Origin: Ferribacterium limneticum
GTDB lineage: Bacteria > Pseudomonadota > Gammaproteobacteria > Burkholderiales > Rhodocyclaceae
Assembly: GCF_020510625.1 (NCBI RefSeq)
Contig: NZ_CP075191.1
Location: 2,270,001-2,334,000 of the forward strand
Direction: 5' to 3'
DNA length: 64,000 nt
The notes beneath the pieces are model-generated. The model searched no databases. It was not told where the DNA came from and saw only the letters and a program-made list of their open reading frames with translations. The position numbers and the translations under genes are program-made. Shown one piece after another: positions 55,011 through 63,662 of this stretch; the first letter of the stretch is position 1; the number at the start of each line of letters is the position of its first letter.

Positions 55011-56045
55011 ATGCCCATTCAAGCAAGCACAACCCGCATCAGCCTCGCCCTGCAAGGCGGCGGCGCCCATGGCGCCTTCACCTGGGGCGTACTCGACGCC
55101 CTGCTCGAAAAGGGAAATTTCAGCTTCGACGGTGTCAGCGGCACCAGCGCCGGGGCGATGAACGCGGTTTGCCTGGCCCATGGCCTGATGACCGGCGGCC
55201 CCGAGGGCGCTCGCGAGGCGCTTGAGCGTTTCTGGCTGGCGATTGCCGACTCGGCCTTGTTCCAGAGCAACGACGATGGCACGGCCAGCCTCTCCCCCGC
55301 CCTGAAAATGATGCTGCAATGGACCAACCACCTCAGCCCGGAGCAACTTAACCCTTTCGACCTCAACCCGCTGCGCGACATTGTCGAAGCCCAATTCGAC
55401 TTCGCCCGCCTGCGCCAGGAAAGCCCGGTCAAGCTGTTCATCGCCGCGACCCATGCCAACTCCGGCAAGCTGCGCATCTTCCACAACCACGAAATGTCGG
55501 CCGACGCCCTGCTCGCTTCTGCCTGCCTGCCGACCATCCACCGAACCATCTACATCGACGATCAACCTTACTGGGACGGCGGCTACAGCGCCAACCCGGC
55601 CATCTTTCCGCTGTGCTACCAGTGCGAATCGCCGGACATCCTGCTCATTCTGCTGACGCCGCTGCGCTACAGCGAAACACCGGACACCGCCAACGAAATC
55701 CGCGAACGTCTGCGCGAACTCGCCTTCAACGCCACCTTCCTGCGTGAAATGCGCATGTTCGCCCACCTGCGCGAACAGATCAGCCCCAGTCGATTGCCAA
55801 CCTGGCTGCTTGACCGCCTGCCGGGCACCAGCCTGGAACGACGCCTGGCCCGACTGCGCTTCCATGCCATCAGCGCCGAACATTTTCTGGGCGAACTCCC
55901 CGCCGACAGCAAACTCGCCGTCAGCCGTCCCTTCTTCGAAAAACTGCGCGACGAAGGCCGGGCGCACGCCAAACGCTGGCTGGAAGGCAATCGCGATGAA
56001 GTCGGCAGGGCCTCGACACTTGACCTGGGCAAGCTGTTCTACTGA
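55011..56045 (+). CDS. Patatin-like phospholipase (cytoplasmic type)
   Basis: A 344-residue patatin-family hydrolase. The oxyanion loop is GGGAHGAF, the catalytic Ser46 is in GTSAG (44-48), and the Asp is in WDGGYSANP. No signal peptide or lipobox is present, unlike the relative at 51431. An AGGAG sits before the ATG at 55011. It may act on poly-3-hydroxybutyrate or phospholipids; the substrate cannot be told. The C-terminal 100 residues are helical and may set specificity. Confidence 0.9.
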   Translation: MPIQASTTRISLALQGGGAHGAFTWGVLDALLEKGNFSFDGVSGTSAGAMNAVCLAHGLMTGGPEGAREALERFWLAIADSALFQSNDDGTASLSPALKMMLQWTNHLSPEQLNPFDLNPLRDIVEAQFDFARLRQESPVKLFIAATHANSGKLRIFHNHEMSADALLASACLPTIHRTIYIDDQPYWDGGYSANPAIFPLCYQCESPDILLILLTPLRYSETPDTANEIRERLRELAFNATFLREMRMFAHLREQISPSRLPTWLLDRLPGTSLERRLARLRFHAISAEHFLGELPADSKLAVSRPFFEKLRDEGRAHAKRWLEGNRDEVGRASTLDLGKLFY

Positions 56046-56113
56046 GCGTATCCGCAGGAAAATCCGTCGGCTTCCTGGTCACGCCATCGCCTCGTTCATG
56101 CACGAGACAGGAC

Positions 56114-57064
56114 CTACATTCGGCGGACCGTTTCAACCTCGGTCATTAACCAGTCGCAAAATGCGGCGACCGGGGGCCGTTCGGCAAAGACCTTCCGCAT
56201 GATCAGAAAGTAGGCGTAAGGCGACGGAACGCTCAGGTTGAAGGGAATGATCAGTCGTCCCGCAGCGATATCGGCCTCGACGAGCGGCAGCAAGGCCAAG
56301 GCAACCCCCTGCCCGTCCAGTGCGGCCTCGACAGCCAGCACGGCGTTGGAGAAACGCGGGCCACGCTCGGCATCAATCCCGCTCACACTCGCCCGGCTCA
56401 GCCACTCCTGCCAATTGGGCGGGTATGGATCGTCATGGATGGTTTCATCGTGAATCAGCACGTGGCGAGCCAGATCATCCGGGGTATCCAGCGGTCGTTC
56501 AGCCGTCGCCAGACGGGGCGAGCAGACAGGCACCCAGGCCGGGGCGAAAAGCTGCCGGACATGAAAACCGGGGTAATCGCCGGTCCCGTAGCGAATCGCC
56601 AGCGAAATATCGGCCGTTCGCAAATCAAGCGGCTCATCAGCCATTGCTGACTCGCCGGGCCGGTCGACCGCATCGCTCTGGCTCGACAGGCGCAATTTGA
56701 CTTCAGGGTGCTCGGCAGCGAAGCGGGGCAAGCGGGGAACCAGCCAGCGCGTCGCGAATGAAGGCGGCGCGACGACGGTCAGCACGCCTTCGCCCGGCGG
56801 TCGCGTCGTATCCAGCGCCGCGGCCAGGCACTCGAAGCCCTCACGCAACTTCGGCAGCATCGCCTCGGCCTGCGCAGTCAGCGCCAGCGCCCGGGTCAGA
56901 CGATGGAACAGGCTGAAACCGACGTATTCCTCCAGCGCCTTGATCTGCTGGCTGATCGCCGCCGGCGTGACATGCAACTCTTCCGCCGCCTTCTTGAAGC
57001 TTAGGTGGCGGCTGGCCGCCTCGAAGGCGCGCAGAGCAGCAAGGGGAGGCAGGCGATAGCTCAT
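56114..57064 (-). CDS. LysR family transcriptional regulator (GcvA-like)
   Basis: A 316-residue LysR regulator. The N-terminus (LRAFEAASRHLSFKKAAEEL) is the winged helix-turn-helix of the GcvA group, followed by VTPAAISQQIKALEEYVG. The effector domain has VAPPSFATRWLVPRLPRF, also typical of GcvA-like members. It is divergent from the small lipoprotein gene with about 130 bases between. The target is unknown: it may control itself, the lipoprotein or other genes. Confidence 0.92.
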   Translation of the reverse strand: MSYRLPPLAALRAFEAASRHLSFKKAAEELHVTPAAISQQIKALEEYVGFSLFHRLTRALALTAQAEAMLPKLREGFECLAAALDTTRPPGEGVLTVVAPPSFATRWLVPRLPRFAAEHPEVKLRLSSQSDAVDRPGESAMADEPLDLRTADISLAIRYGTGDYPGFHVRQLFAPAWVPVCSPRLATAERPLDTPDDLARHVLIHDETIHDDPYPPNWQEWLSRASVSGIDAERGPRFSNAVLAVEAALDGQGVALALLPLVEADIAAGRLIIPFNLSVPSPYAYFLIMRKVFAERPPVAAFCDWLMTEVETVRRM

Positions 57065-57192
57065 CGACGATTAAGTTTTTCTAAACCGCCGGATCATAAT
57101 TTGTCGTTTGTTCCATCGCAAGCGATTCCCTATCTTTGCCATCCGGCTTATCCACAAGCCATCCCGCAAATTAGTGAAAGGAAATATCCCTG

Positions 57193-57411
57193 ATGAAACG
57201 CTCCCTGCTCATGGTCGCACTGCTGGCCGTCGCCCTCTCGGCCTGTACCAAAAAAGAAGAAACCATCACGCTGCCGGCACCAGCCACGCCGCCCAGCCTG
57301 CCGGCAGCAGCGCCGAGCGCTCCGGCCGAAACCAGCCAACCGGCTGAAGCCCCGGCTCCGGCTCCGGCGCCCGAAGCAGCGGCTCCCGCCGAAACGAAGC
57401 CAGCCAACTGA
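57193..57411 (+). CDS. Small Pro/Ala-rich lipoprotein (72 aa)
   Basis: A 72-residue lipoprotein: a signal (LLMVALLAVALSAC) with lipobox ALSAC ends at Cys18. The mature part is rich in Pro, Ala and Glu (PAPATPPSLPAAAPSAPAE), probably an extended, unfolded spacer at the membrane or cell surface. GTGAAAGGAA lies before the ATG. The family is not known; such short Pro/Ala lipoproteins are often poorly conserved. It is divergent from the LysR gene. Confidence 0.65.
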   Translation: MKRSLLMVALLAVALSACTKKEETITLPAPATPPSLPAAAPSAPAETSQPAEAPAPAPAPEAAAPAETKPAN

Positions 57412-57508
57412 TTTTTGAGCCGAACGTGACGATTTAGTTTTTCTTAAGCATGGAGTAAAAATATCTCGTTCGTTCGGTTTCCGTATTTTCGGTAGATTTG
57501 CGCACTGT

Positions 57509-57570
57509 CTCCTCCAGACCTTCATGCGCTTAGGATCTGGATTTGGCCCGCCACCGTGCGGGCTTTTTTT
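57509..57570 (+). ncRNA. Candidate small RNA with CU-rich motif and terminator
   Basis: CTCCTCC (57509-57515) is followed by a hairpin (CCAGA 57514-57518 with TCTGG 57536-57540, with further pairing) and an intrinsic terminator (GCCCGC 57546-57551 with GCGGGC 57558-57563 and a 7-T run). This arrangement fits a small RNA with an exposed anti-Shine-Dalgarno stretch. It could equally be the terminator of the small lipoprotein transcript, so the RNA is only a candidate. Confidence 0.4.
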
Positions 57571-57626
57571 CGATCTGGTCGTGGAGACTCCCTCTCTTTC
57601 ATAACGCTATTCAGGAGCCTTTAGCC

Positions 57627-59138
57627 ATGGGTGGAGCATCCCGCGTCCTTAACACCGCTTTGCGCAGCAAGATCATGTCGGCCAGCGAGGCGGCCAGCCT
57701 CATTCCCTCGGGAGTCAATGTCGGCATGAGCGGTTTTACCGGTGCCGGCTATCCCAAGGAAGTGCCAACCGAACTGGCCAAGCGCATCATGGATGCCAAC
57801 CTGCACGGCCGCAAATTCAAGATCGGCGTGTGGACCGGCGCCTCAACCGCCCCTGAACTGGATGGTGCGCTGGCCATGGTCGATGGCGTCGAAATGCGCC
57901 TGCCTTACCAGTCCGACCCGACCTGCCGCAAGCGCATCAATGCCGGTGAGATGGAATACATCGACATCCATCTTTCCCACGTGGCGCAGTTTGTCTGGTT
58001 CGGCTTTCTCGGCAAGCTCGATGTCGCCGTGGTCGAAGTCTCGGGCATCCTGGAAGACGGGCGGCTGATTCCGTCGTCGTCCATCGGCAACAACAAGACC
58101 TGGCTGGATCAGGCCGACAAGATCATCCTCGAAGTCAATTCGTGGCAGAACCCGCTGCTCGAAGGAATGCACGACATTTATTACGGCACCAACCTGCCGC
58201 CCCACCGCCAGCCCATCCCCCTGGTTCGCACCGGCGACCGCATCGGCGAGCCGTATTTCAAGATCGATCCGAACAAGGTCATTGCGGTGGTCGAAACCAG
58301 CAGCCCGGACCGCAACTCGGCGTTTTCGGCACCCGACCATAATTCCCGCGATATTGCCGGCCATATCCTTGAATTCCTCGAGCATGAGGTCAAGAAAGGT
58401 CGCCTGCCCAAGGACCTGCTGCCGCTGCAATCCGGCGTCGGCAACATTGCCAATGCCGTTCTCGCCGGCCTCAACGATGGCCCGTTCGAGAACCTGACCG
58501 CCTATACCGAAGTGCTGCAGGACGGCATGCTGGAAATGATAAAGTCCGGCAAACTCAGCATGGCCTCGGCCACTGCCTTTTCATTGTCGCCTTCGGCACT
58601 GACCGAGTTGAACGCCGATCTGGCTCGCTTCAAGGACAGCATCATCCTGCGTCCGCAGGAAATCTCGAACCACCCGGAAGTCATCCGCCGTCTGGGCGTG
58701 ATCGCCATGAACGGCATGATCGAGGCCGACATCTACGGCAACGTCAATTCGACCCATGTGATGGGCACCCAGATCATGAACGGCATCGGCGGCTCCGGCG
58801 ACTTTGCCCGCAATGCCTACATTTCGATCTTCATGACGCCATCGCAAGCCAAGGGCGGCCAGATTTCCTGCATCGTGCCGATGGCCTCGCACGTCGATCA
58901 CACCGAACACGACGTGCAGGTGCTGGTCACGGAGCAAGGCCTGGCCGATCTGCGCGGCCTGTCGCCCAAGCAAAGAGCCAAGGTGATTATCGAGAACTGT
59001 GCCCATCCGAATTTCAAGCCGTTGCTGATGGATTACTACAAGCGCTCGCTCAACCTGTCACCGGGCAAACAGACGCCCCATCTGCTCGACGAGGCACTCA
59101 GCTGGCACCTGAACTATCTGCGCAAAGGCAGCATGTGA
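57627..59138 (+). CDS. Acetyl-CoA hydrolase/succinate CoA-transferase family enzyme
   Basis: A 503-residue enzyme of the class I CoA-transferase family, of the acetyl-CoA:succinate transferase type. The catalytic Glu295 (TEVLQDG) corresponds to the active-site Glu of AarC (about 294). GVGNIANAVLAGL and STHVMGTQIMNGIGGSGDF are further family blocks. It would interconvert succinyl-CoA or propionyl-CoA with acetate or succinate in central metabolism. AGGAG precedes the ATG at 57627; upstream frames in the terminator region are not used. The gene stands alone between two hairpins. Confidence 0.92.
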   Translation: MGGASRVLNTALRSKIMSASEAASLIPSGVNVGMSGFTGAGYPKEVPTELAKRIMDANLHGRKFKIGVWTGASTAPELDGALAMVDGVEMRLPYQSDPTCRKRINAGEMEYIDIHLSHVAQFVWFGFLGKLDVAVVEVSGILEDGRLIPSSSIGNNKTWLDQADKIILEVNSWQNPLLEGMHDIYYGTNLPPHRQPIPLVRTGDRIGEPYFKIDPNKVIAVVETSSPDRNSAFSAPDHNSRDIAGHILEFLEHEVKKGRLPKDLLPLQSGVGNIANAVLAGLNDGPFENLTAYTEVLQDGMLEMIKSGKLSMASATAFSLSPSALTELNADLARFKDSIILRPQEISNHPEVIRRLGVIAMNGMIEADIYGNVNSTHVMGTQIMNGIGGSGDFARNAYISIFMTPSQAKGGQISCIVPMASHVDHTEHDVQVLVTEQGLADLRGLSPKQRAKVIIENCAHPNFKPLLMDYYKRSLNLSPGKQTPHLLDEALSWHLNYLRKGSM

Positions 59139-59150
59139 AATAGCCACAGC

Positions 59151-59194
59151 CAGGCGATTGATTGCTGACCGAGAGCGCAGCGATCAATCGCCTG
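59151..59194. other. 17-bp stem-loop after the CoA-transferase gene
   Basis: Two 17-base arms (59151-59167 and 59178-59194), for example CAGGCGATTGATTGCTG, are inverted copies with one mismatch (a G-T type) and a 10-base loop. There is no T-run, so it is not a classical terminator; it may protect the 3' end of the mRNA or belong to a repeat family. Confidence 0.75.
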
Positions 59195-59280
59195 CATGGG
59201 CGCCTGGCGAGCCGCCTGATCAACGTAATTGACCAAGCCGTACGAAACGATTCTGCGCATCCACGGGTAAACTAAGGGCA

Positions 59281-61197
59281 ATGACCTCTGCCGCCCCCAC
59301 CCGCCCGCGCATCCTCTCCGTCATCCCGCCGATGACGCAGTTGAATACGCCCTACCCGGCCACCGCCTACCTCACTGGCTTCCTGCGTTCCCGTGGCTTC
59401 CAGGCCGAACAGACCGATCTCGCCCTGGCCCTGGTGCTCGAACTGCTCTCCCCGGCCGGCCTGCCGAAGATCAAGGCGGCGGCCGAAGCCATCCCCGGCA
59501 AGAAGCGCTCGAATACGCTGAAGGTTTTCCTCAACGAGTTCGACCGATACCTCGCCTCCATCGGCCCAACCATTGCCCTGCTGCAGGGCCGTGACAGCTC
59601 GATTGCCCACCGCATCTGCACCCGCGCCTTCCTGCCCGAGGGGCCACGTTTCGCCTCGCTCGACAATTACGTTGACGAAGAGGGTGGCGACCCGCTGGCC
59701 TGGGCTTTCGGCTCGCTCGGCGTGCAGGACCGGGCGCGGCACCTCGCCACGATGTACCTGAACGACCTGGCCGACGTGCTGCGCGAGGCGGTCGACACCC
59801 GCTTCGAATTCGTCCGCTACGCCGAATCACTGGCCCAGAGCCAGGCCAGCTTCAACCCGCTGGCCACGGCCTTGGCCGCACCGAAAACGCTGGTCGATTC
59901 AACGCTGGACACGCTGACCCTGCAAGCCATCGAGCGCAGCCAGCCGGCGGTCGTGCTGATTTCCGTGCCCTTCCCCGGTTCGGTCTATGCCGCCTTCCGC
60001 ATTGCCCAGACGATCAAGGCCAGACACCCGAAGATCGTCACCGTGCTTGGCGGCGGCTACGTCAATACCGAGTTGCGCGAACTGGCCGAGCCACGCGTTT
60101 TCGACTATTTCGATTACATCACCCTCGACGATGGCGAAACGCCGCTGCTGGCGCTGTTCGAGTATCTGGCCGGCCAGCGCCCGCGCCTCAACCTCGTCCG
60201 CACCTTCACTCGCGTCGATGGCGCCGTCCGCTACTTCAACACCGGCGAAGCGGACGTTCCCTTCGAGGAAGTCGGCACGCCGACCTGGGATGGCCTGCCG
60301 CTCGACCGCTACCTGTCGCTGCTCGACATGCTCAATCCCATGCACCGACTGTGGTCAGACGGACACTGGAACAAGCTCACTGTCGCCCACGGCTGCTACT
60401 GGAAGAAATGCAGCTTCTGCGACGTCAGCCTCGACTACATCGGCCGCTACGACGCGGCCAGCGCCAAGGTGCTGGTCGACCGCATCGAGCAGATCATCGC
60501 CGAAACCGGCCACACCGGTTTTCACCTCGTCGACGAAGCCGCCCCGCCGAAAGCCCTGCGCGCGTTGGCCGAGGAACTGCAGCGGCGCAATCTGGCGATT
60601 TCCTGGTGGGGCAACATCCGCTTCGAAAAGTCCTTCACGCCGGAACTCTGCCTGCAACTGGCCGACAGCGGCTGCATCGCCATTTCCGGCGGTCTGGAAG
60701 TCGCCTCCGACCGCCTGCTCGACCTGATGAAGAAAGGTGTCTCGGTCGATCAGGTCGCCCGCGTCACGCGCGCTTTCACCGACGCCGGCGTGCTCGTCCA
60801 TGCCTATCTGATGTACGGCTTCCCGACACAAACCGTGCAAGACACCGTCGATGCGCTGGAATACGTCCGCCAGTTATTCGCCGAGGGTTGCATCCAGTCC
60901 GGCTATTTCCACCGCTTCGCCTGCACCGTGCATTCGCCTGTTGGCATGAACCCGGCCGAATACGGCATCAAGCTTCAGCCACTGCCGCCCGGCAAATTTG
61001 CCAAGAACGACGTGCAGTTCATCGACCCCACCGGCGTCGATCACGACCGCCTCGGCAAGGCACTGAACAAGGCGCTCTACAACTACATGCACGGTATCTG
61101 CCTCGATCAGGATGTGCGTAGCTGGTTCGACGAAAAAGTGCCGCGCCCGACCGTGGCCCGCCACAAGATTTCGCGGGCCCTGTCAGGCCAGTCTTAA
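59281..61197 (+). CDS. B12-binding domain radical SAM protein
   Basis: A 638-residue radical SAM protein of the cobalamin-binding type. The N-terminal part (about 15-320) has the Rossmann-like shape of a B12-binding domain (VTVLGGGYVNTELREL, YITLDDGETPLLALFEYL). The radical SAM motif GCYWKKCSFCD (Cys372, Cys377, Cys380; CX4CX2C) is followed by the usual barrel. No partner gene reveals its substrate; such proteins do methylations or ring-forming reactions. Its last 15 bases overlap the convergent kinase gene. Confidence 0.85.
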   Translation: MTSAAPTRPRILSVIPPMTQLNTPYPATAYLTGFLRSRGFQAEQTDLALALVLELLSPAGLPKIKAAAEAIPGKKRSNTLKVFLNEFDRYLASIGPTIALLQGRDSSIAHRICTRAFLPEGPRFASLDNYVDEEGGDPLAWAFGSLGVQDRARHLATMYLNDLADVLREAVDTRFEFVRYAESLAQSQASFNPLATALAAPKTLVDSTLDTLTLQAIERSQPAVVLISVPFPGSVYAAFRIAQTIKARHPKIVTVLGGGYVNTELRELAEPRVFDYFDYITLDDGETPLLALFEYLAGQRPRLNLVRTFTRVDGAVRYFNTGEADVPFEEVGTPTWDGLPLDRYLSLLDMLNPMHRLWSDGHWNKLTVAHGCYWKKCSFCDVSLDYIGRYDAASAKVLVDRIEQIIAETGHTGFHLVDEAAPPKALRALAEELQRRNLAISWWGNIRFEKSFTPELCLQLADSGCIAISGGLEVASDRLLDLMKKGVSVDQVARVTRAFTDAGVLVHAYLMYGFPTQTVQDTVDALEYVRQLFAEGCIQSGYFHRFACTVHSPVGMNPAEYGIKLQPLPPGKFAKNDVQFIDPTGVDHDRLGKALNKALYNYMHGICLDQDVRSWFDEKVPRPTVARHKISRALSGQS

Positions 61198-62541
61198 GGC
61201 GCCGAGCACCGAGACAATTTCAGCGAACAGCGGGCGGGCTGCGACGTTTTCCTGGGCGCAGTTGGCCTGCAGGGATTGCAATTTTTCGATTTTTTCCCGG
61301 TCGCCCCCAGGGCCAGCCTTTGTCTCTGTGGTCGCAAAATCAGAGTTAGGCACAGAGAGCGCCAGCAACTCTTCGAGCAAACAGGAAAACGCCCGCACTT
61401 CGATGCGCTGCAGAGCCGTGGCGACAAGCGGGTTGTCCGCCGGCACAAACGAGGCCGCGCCGAAATCGCCGAGCAGGGCCTGCCCGTCATCGCCATGCAG
61501 GATATTGTGGCCGTACAGATCGCCATGCACGATGCCCTGGGCGTGCAGGTGTTCGGCCGCCGAGGCGATGCCGTGTGCAATGCGAATGGCGGCGTCGAGG
61601 TCGAAACTGGCCTCTTCCGGATAAACGTCACGCGTACACGAATCGAGGCTGGGCGGCCCGGCCAGGTTGCGGAAGCTGCTATCGATCAAGGCCATGACCA
61701 ACCCGTGGGCCTCCTCCGGGTGCGCCGCCAGCTTGCCGAGCACCGGAATCAGATGCGGGTGCATTCCGGCCGTGATGCAGGCATTCATCTCGTTGAGCGG
61801 CAAGCCGTCGCTGGTCATCGCGCCCTTGAAGAGTTTGAGCGCCACCGGCTGCGTACCCTCTCCACAGCGCCATTCAGCCTGATGAATGACGCCCGAAGCC
61901 CCCTCGCCGAGTTGATGACTGACCTGCAGATCGTCCCAGTGAATGGGCGACACTTCAGCTTGAACCGGTGCATCCTGGCAAAACGGATTGCCGGCGAAGG
62001 CGAGCCAGGAAAGCCGTGGCAGCGACAGCAGCCATTCCGGCAAGGCCGCAAGCTGGTTGGCTGCGATACGCACCAGTTCCAAATTGGTACAGCTTGCCAT
62101 CTCGGCCGGCAGCGTTCGCAATTGGTTACCGGCCAACATCAGCTTCTGCAAGCGAAGACAACTGCCGATTTCCGGCGGCAGTTCGGCAATCCGGTTATCG
62201 GTCAGAATCAGCCAGCGCAGTCTGGGCGGCAATGCCGCAGCCGGCACCTGCCGAATCTGGTTGGCCTTGAAGCCAACCATTTCCAGCTGGGCACATTGCC
62301 CTATCACCGCCGACAACTCGGTGAACCGGTTGTCCGAACAAAACAGGATGCGCAGCTTGTGCAGTTGCGGAAGATCATCGGGCAAGGCCGACAGATCATT
62401 GCCCGACAAATCGAGAATCTCCAGCGTGTCGGCCAAAGCGAAAATCTCGCGCGGAAACTCACTCAGTCCGCAGGCCAATTTGATGCGCCGGCTCCCGGCC
62501 AGCTTGCCGGTGCGCAGGTCTTCAAGGGTGTTCAGTGGCAT
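61183..62541 (-). CDS. Leucine-rich repeat protein with C-terminal protein kinase domain
   Basis: A 452-residue fusion. Residues about 38-190 form some six leucine-rich repeats (LEILDLSGNDLSALPDDL, LRWLILTDNRIAELPPEI). From about 205 a protein kinase-like domain follows: glycine loop LGEGASG (211-217), Lys236 (VALKLF), catalytic loop HGDLYGHN (339-346), and DFG at 359-361. Thus the usual catalytic residues are there and it may be active, probably on Ser/Thr. No membrane segment, so it is cytoplasmic. The start at 62541 is used because the LRR part begins after it. The kinase target is unknown. Confidence 0.87.
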   Translation of the reverse strand: MPLNTLEDLRTGKLAGSRRIKLACGLSEFPREIFALADTLEILDLSGNDLSALPDDLPQLHKLRILFCSDNRFTELSAVIGQCAQLEMVGFKANQIRQVPAAALPPRLRWLILTDNRIAELPPEIGSCLRLQKLMLAGNQLRTLPAEMASCTNLELVRIAANQLAALPEWLLSLPRLSWLAFAGNPFCQDAPVQAEVSPIHWDDLQVSHQLGEGASGVIHQAEWRCGEGTQPVALKLFKGAMTSDGLPLNEMNACITAGMHPHLIPVLGKLAAHPEEAHGLVMALIDSSFRNLAGPPSLDSCTRDVYPEEASFDLDAAIRIAHGIASAAEHLHAQGIVHGDLYGHNILHGDDGQALLGDFGAASFVPADNPLVATALQRIEVRAFSCLLEELLALSVPNSDFATTETKAGPGGDREKIEKLQSLQANCAQENVAARPLFAEIVSVLGALRLA

Positions 62542-62603
62542 TCGGGGTATTCCACCGGGCGGGCGTGATAAGGTGCGGCAGGATAACAAAAGATGGTGAA
62601 AAA

Positions 62604-62978
62604 ATGACTTGGGAGAAGGCTGCCGCTCCATCAATGACCGAACGCGGCATGCGCATCGCGCTGATTTTTGCGCTGGCCGCCGAGCGCCTGACGGCCTTCT
62701 ACGAATACGGCCAGTGGCTGACTGAAGCTCAGGGCGCCAGCCTGGCCGCCGACTGGCTGTCTCGTTCAAAAAACAAGATGTCGCTCGCCGAACGCCGGCA
62801 ACTCTCCGCCCTCAGCGACCAGCTCGCCCGCCAGATCGAAAGCAGCCTGTCGCGCGAAGCCGGCATGTACACGGCCCACGAAATGATGGAATCGCTCGAC
62901 CCGAACCATCATTCGGAAATCGCCGAATCGCTGATGGTCGAATGCGAACGTCTGCTCGACGAGAGCCTCGCCGGCTGA
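62604..62978 (+). CDS. Small helical protein of unknown function (124 aa)
   Basis: A 124-residue predominantly helical protein with no signal peptide. Its middle (ERRQLSALSDQLARQIESSL) is Gln/Leu/Arg-rich and may be coiled coil. It is divergent from the LRR-kinase gene with only 62 bases between, so shared regulation is possible and a role linked to the kinase could be tested. I recognise no family. The ATG at 62604 has a GGTG-type ribosome site. Confidence 0.65.
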   Translation: MTWEKAAAPSMTERGMRIALIFALAAERLTAFYEYGQWLTEAQGASLAADWLSRSKNKMSLAERRQLSALSDQLARQIESSLSREAGMYTAHEMMESLDPNHHSEIAESLMVECERLLDESLAG

Positions 62979-62991
62979 GCCGCCAAATAAT

Positions 62992-63016
62992 AAGGCCCGC
63001 CAAGAAAGCGGGCCTT
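62992..63016. terminator. Hairpin terminator between convergent genes
   Basis: AAGGCCCGC (62992-63000) pairs with GCGGGCCTT (63008-63016) around a CAAGAAA loop. On the minus strand it is followed by a T-rich tract, so it most likely ends the DUF3597 gene transcript and may also end the plus-strand gene. Confidence 0.75.
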
Positions 63017-63039
63017 CGAACAGAAACCGGGCAGGAAAA

Positions 63040-63420
63040 TTACAGCAGTTCAGCCGGAATATTGCCGCCGTTTTCAGCCAGCTTCTGCAGCACGGTCTTG
63101 TGCAGCCACATGTTCATCTGCGCCGAATCGCCCATCTTATCGGCCGGGCAACCGAGTTCGGCAGCCAGTTCCTTGCGCACCGCCAGGCTGCTGTCCAGAC
63201 CCAGCAGTTTCAGCAGATCGACGATGGACACCTTCCAATTGAGGTTTTCGGCATGCGCGCTCGCCAACGACTCCAGCTTGGCCACGACATCGACGGCACT
63301 GATCGCCACCGGCGCTGCAGCAACGGGCGCCTCGACGGCGGCTGGCGCTGCCTCGGCAACCACTTCCTTCTTCTCATCGCCAAAACCCAGTTTGGCCAAA
63401 ATGTTGCTGAAAATTCCCAT
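63040..63420 (-). CDS. DUF3597 family protein
   Basis: A 126-residue protein of the DUF3597 family: an N-terminal MGIFSNILAKLGFG, an Ala/Val-rich linker and a C-terminal domain ending with NMWLHKTVLQKLAENGGNIP. The function is unknown; E. coli lacks it, but it is common in proteobacteria, often with LysM domains, which are not present here. The start at 63420 is used since the start MGIFSN is typical; an upstream ATG adds 13 residues without support. It is divergent from the HsdR-like gene. Confidence 0.85.
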   Translation of the reverse strand: MGIFSNILAKLGFGDEKKEVVAEAAPAAVEAPVAAAPVAISAVDVVAKLESLASAHAENLNWKVSIVDLLKLLGLDSSLAVRKELAAELGCPADKMGDSAQMNMWLHKTVLQKLAENGGNIPAELL

Positions 63421-63662
63421 GCGATTTCTCCTGTGTGGCTGATTGAACAAATACGCCACCGGTAACGAATGACCGAGCGCAGCTTCATGGTAGTGGCATT
63501 CGACGACAGGTTTGGTGAATTTACATGAAAGGATTTTTACAATTCATCATGTTGCACCGGACAAGCGGCATCCCGGAAAGCCAACGAACTGCCCCCGCAG
63601 CATGAAAGTGCGTTAAATTCCCAGCCATGTCATATGCAAGTGACCACCACTGAAGCCGGGGC

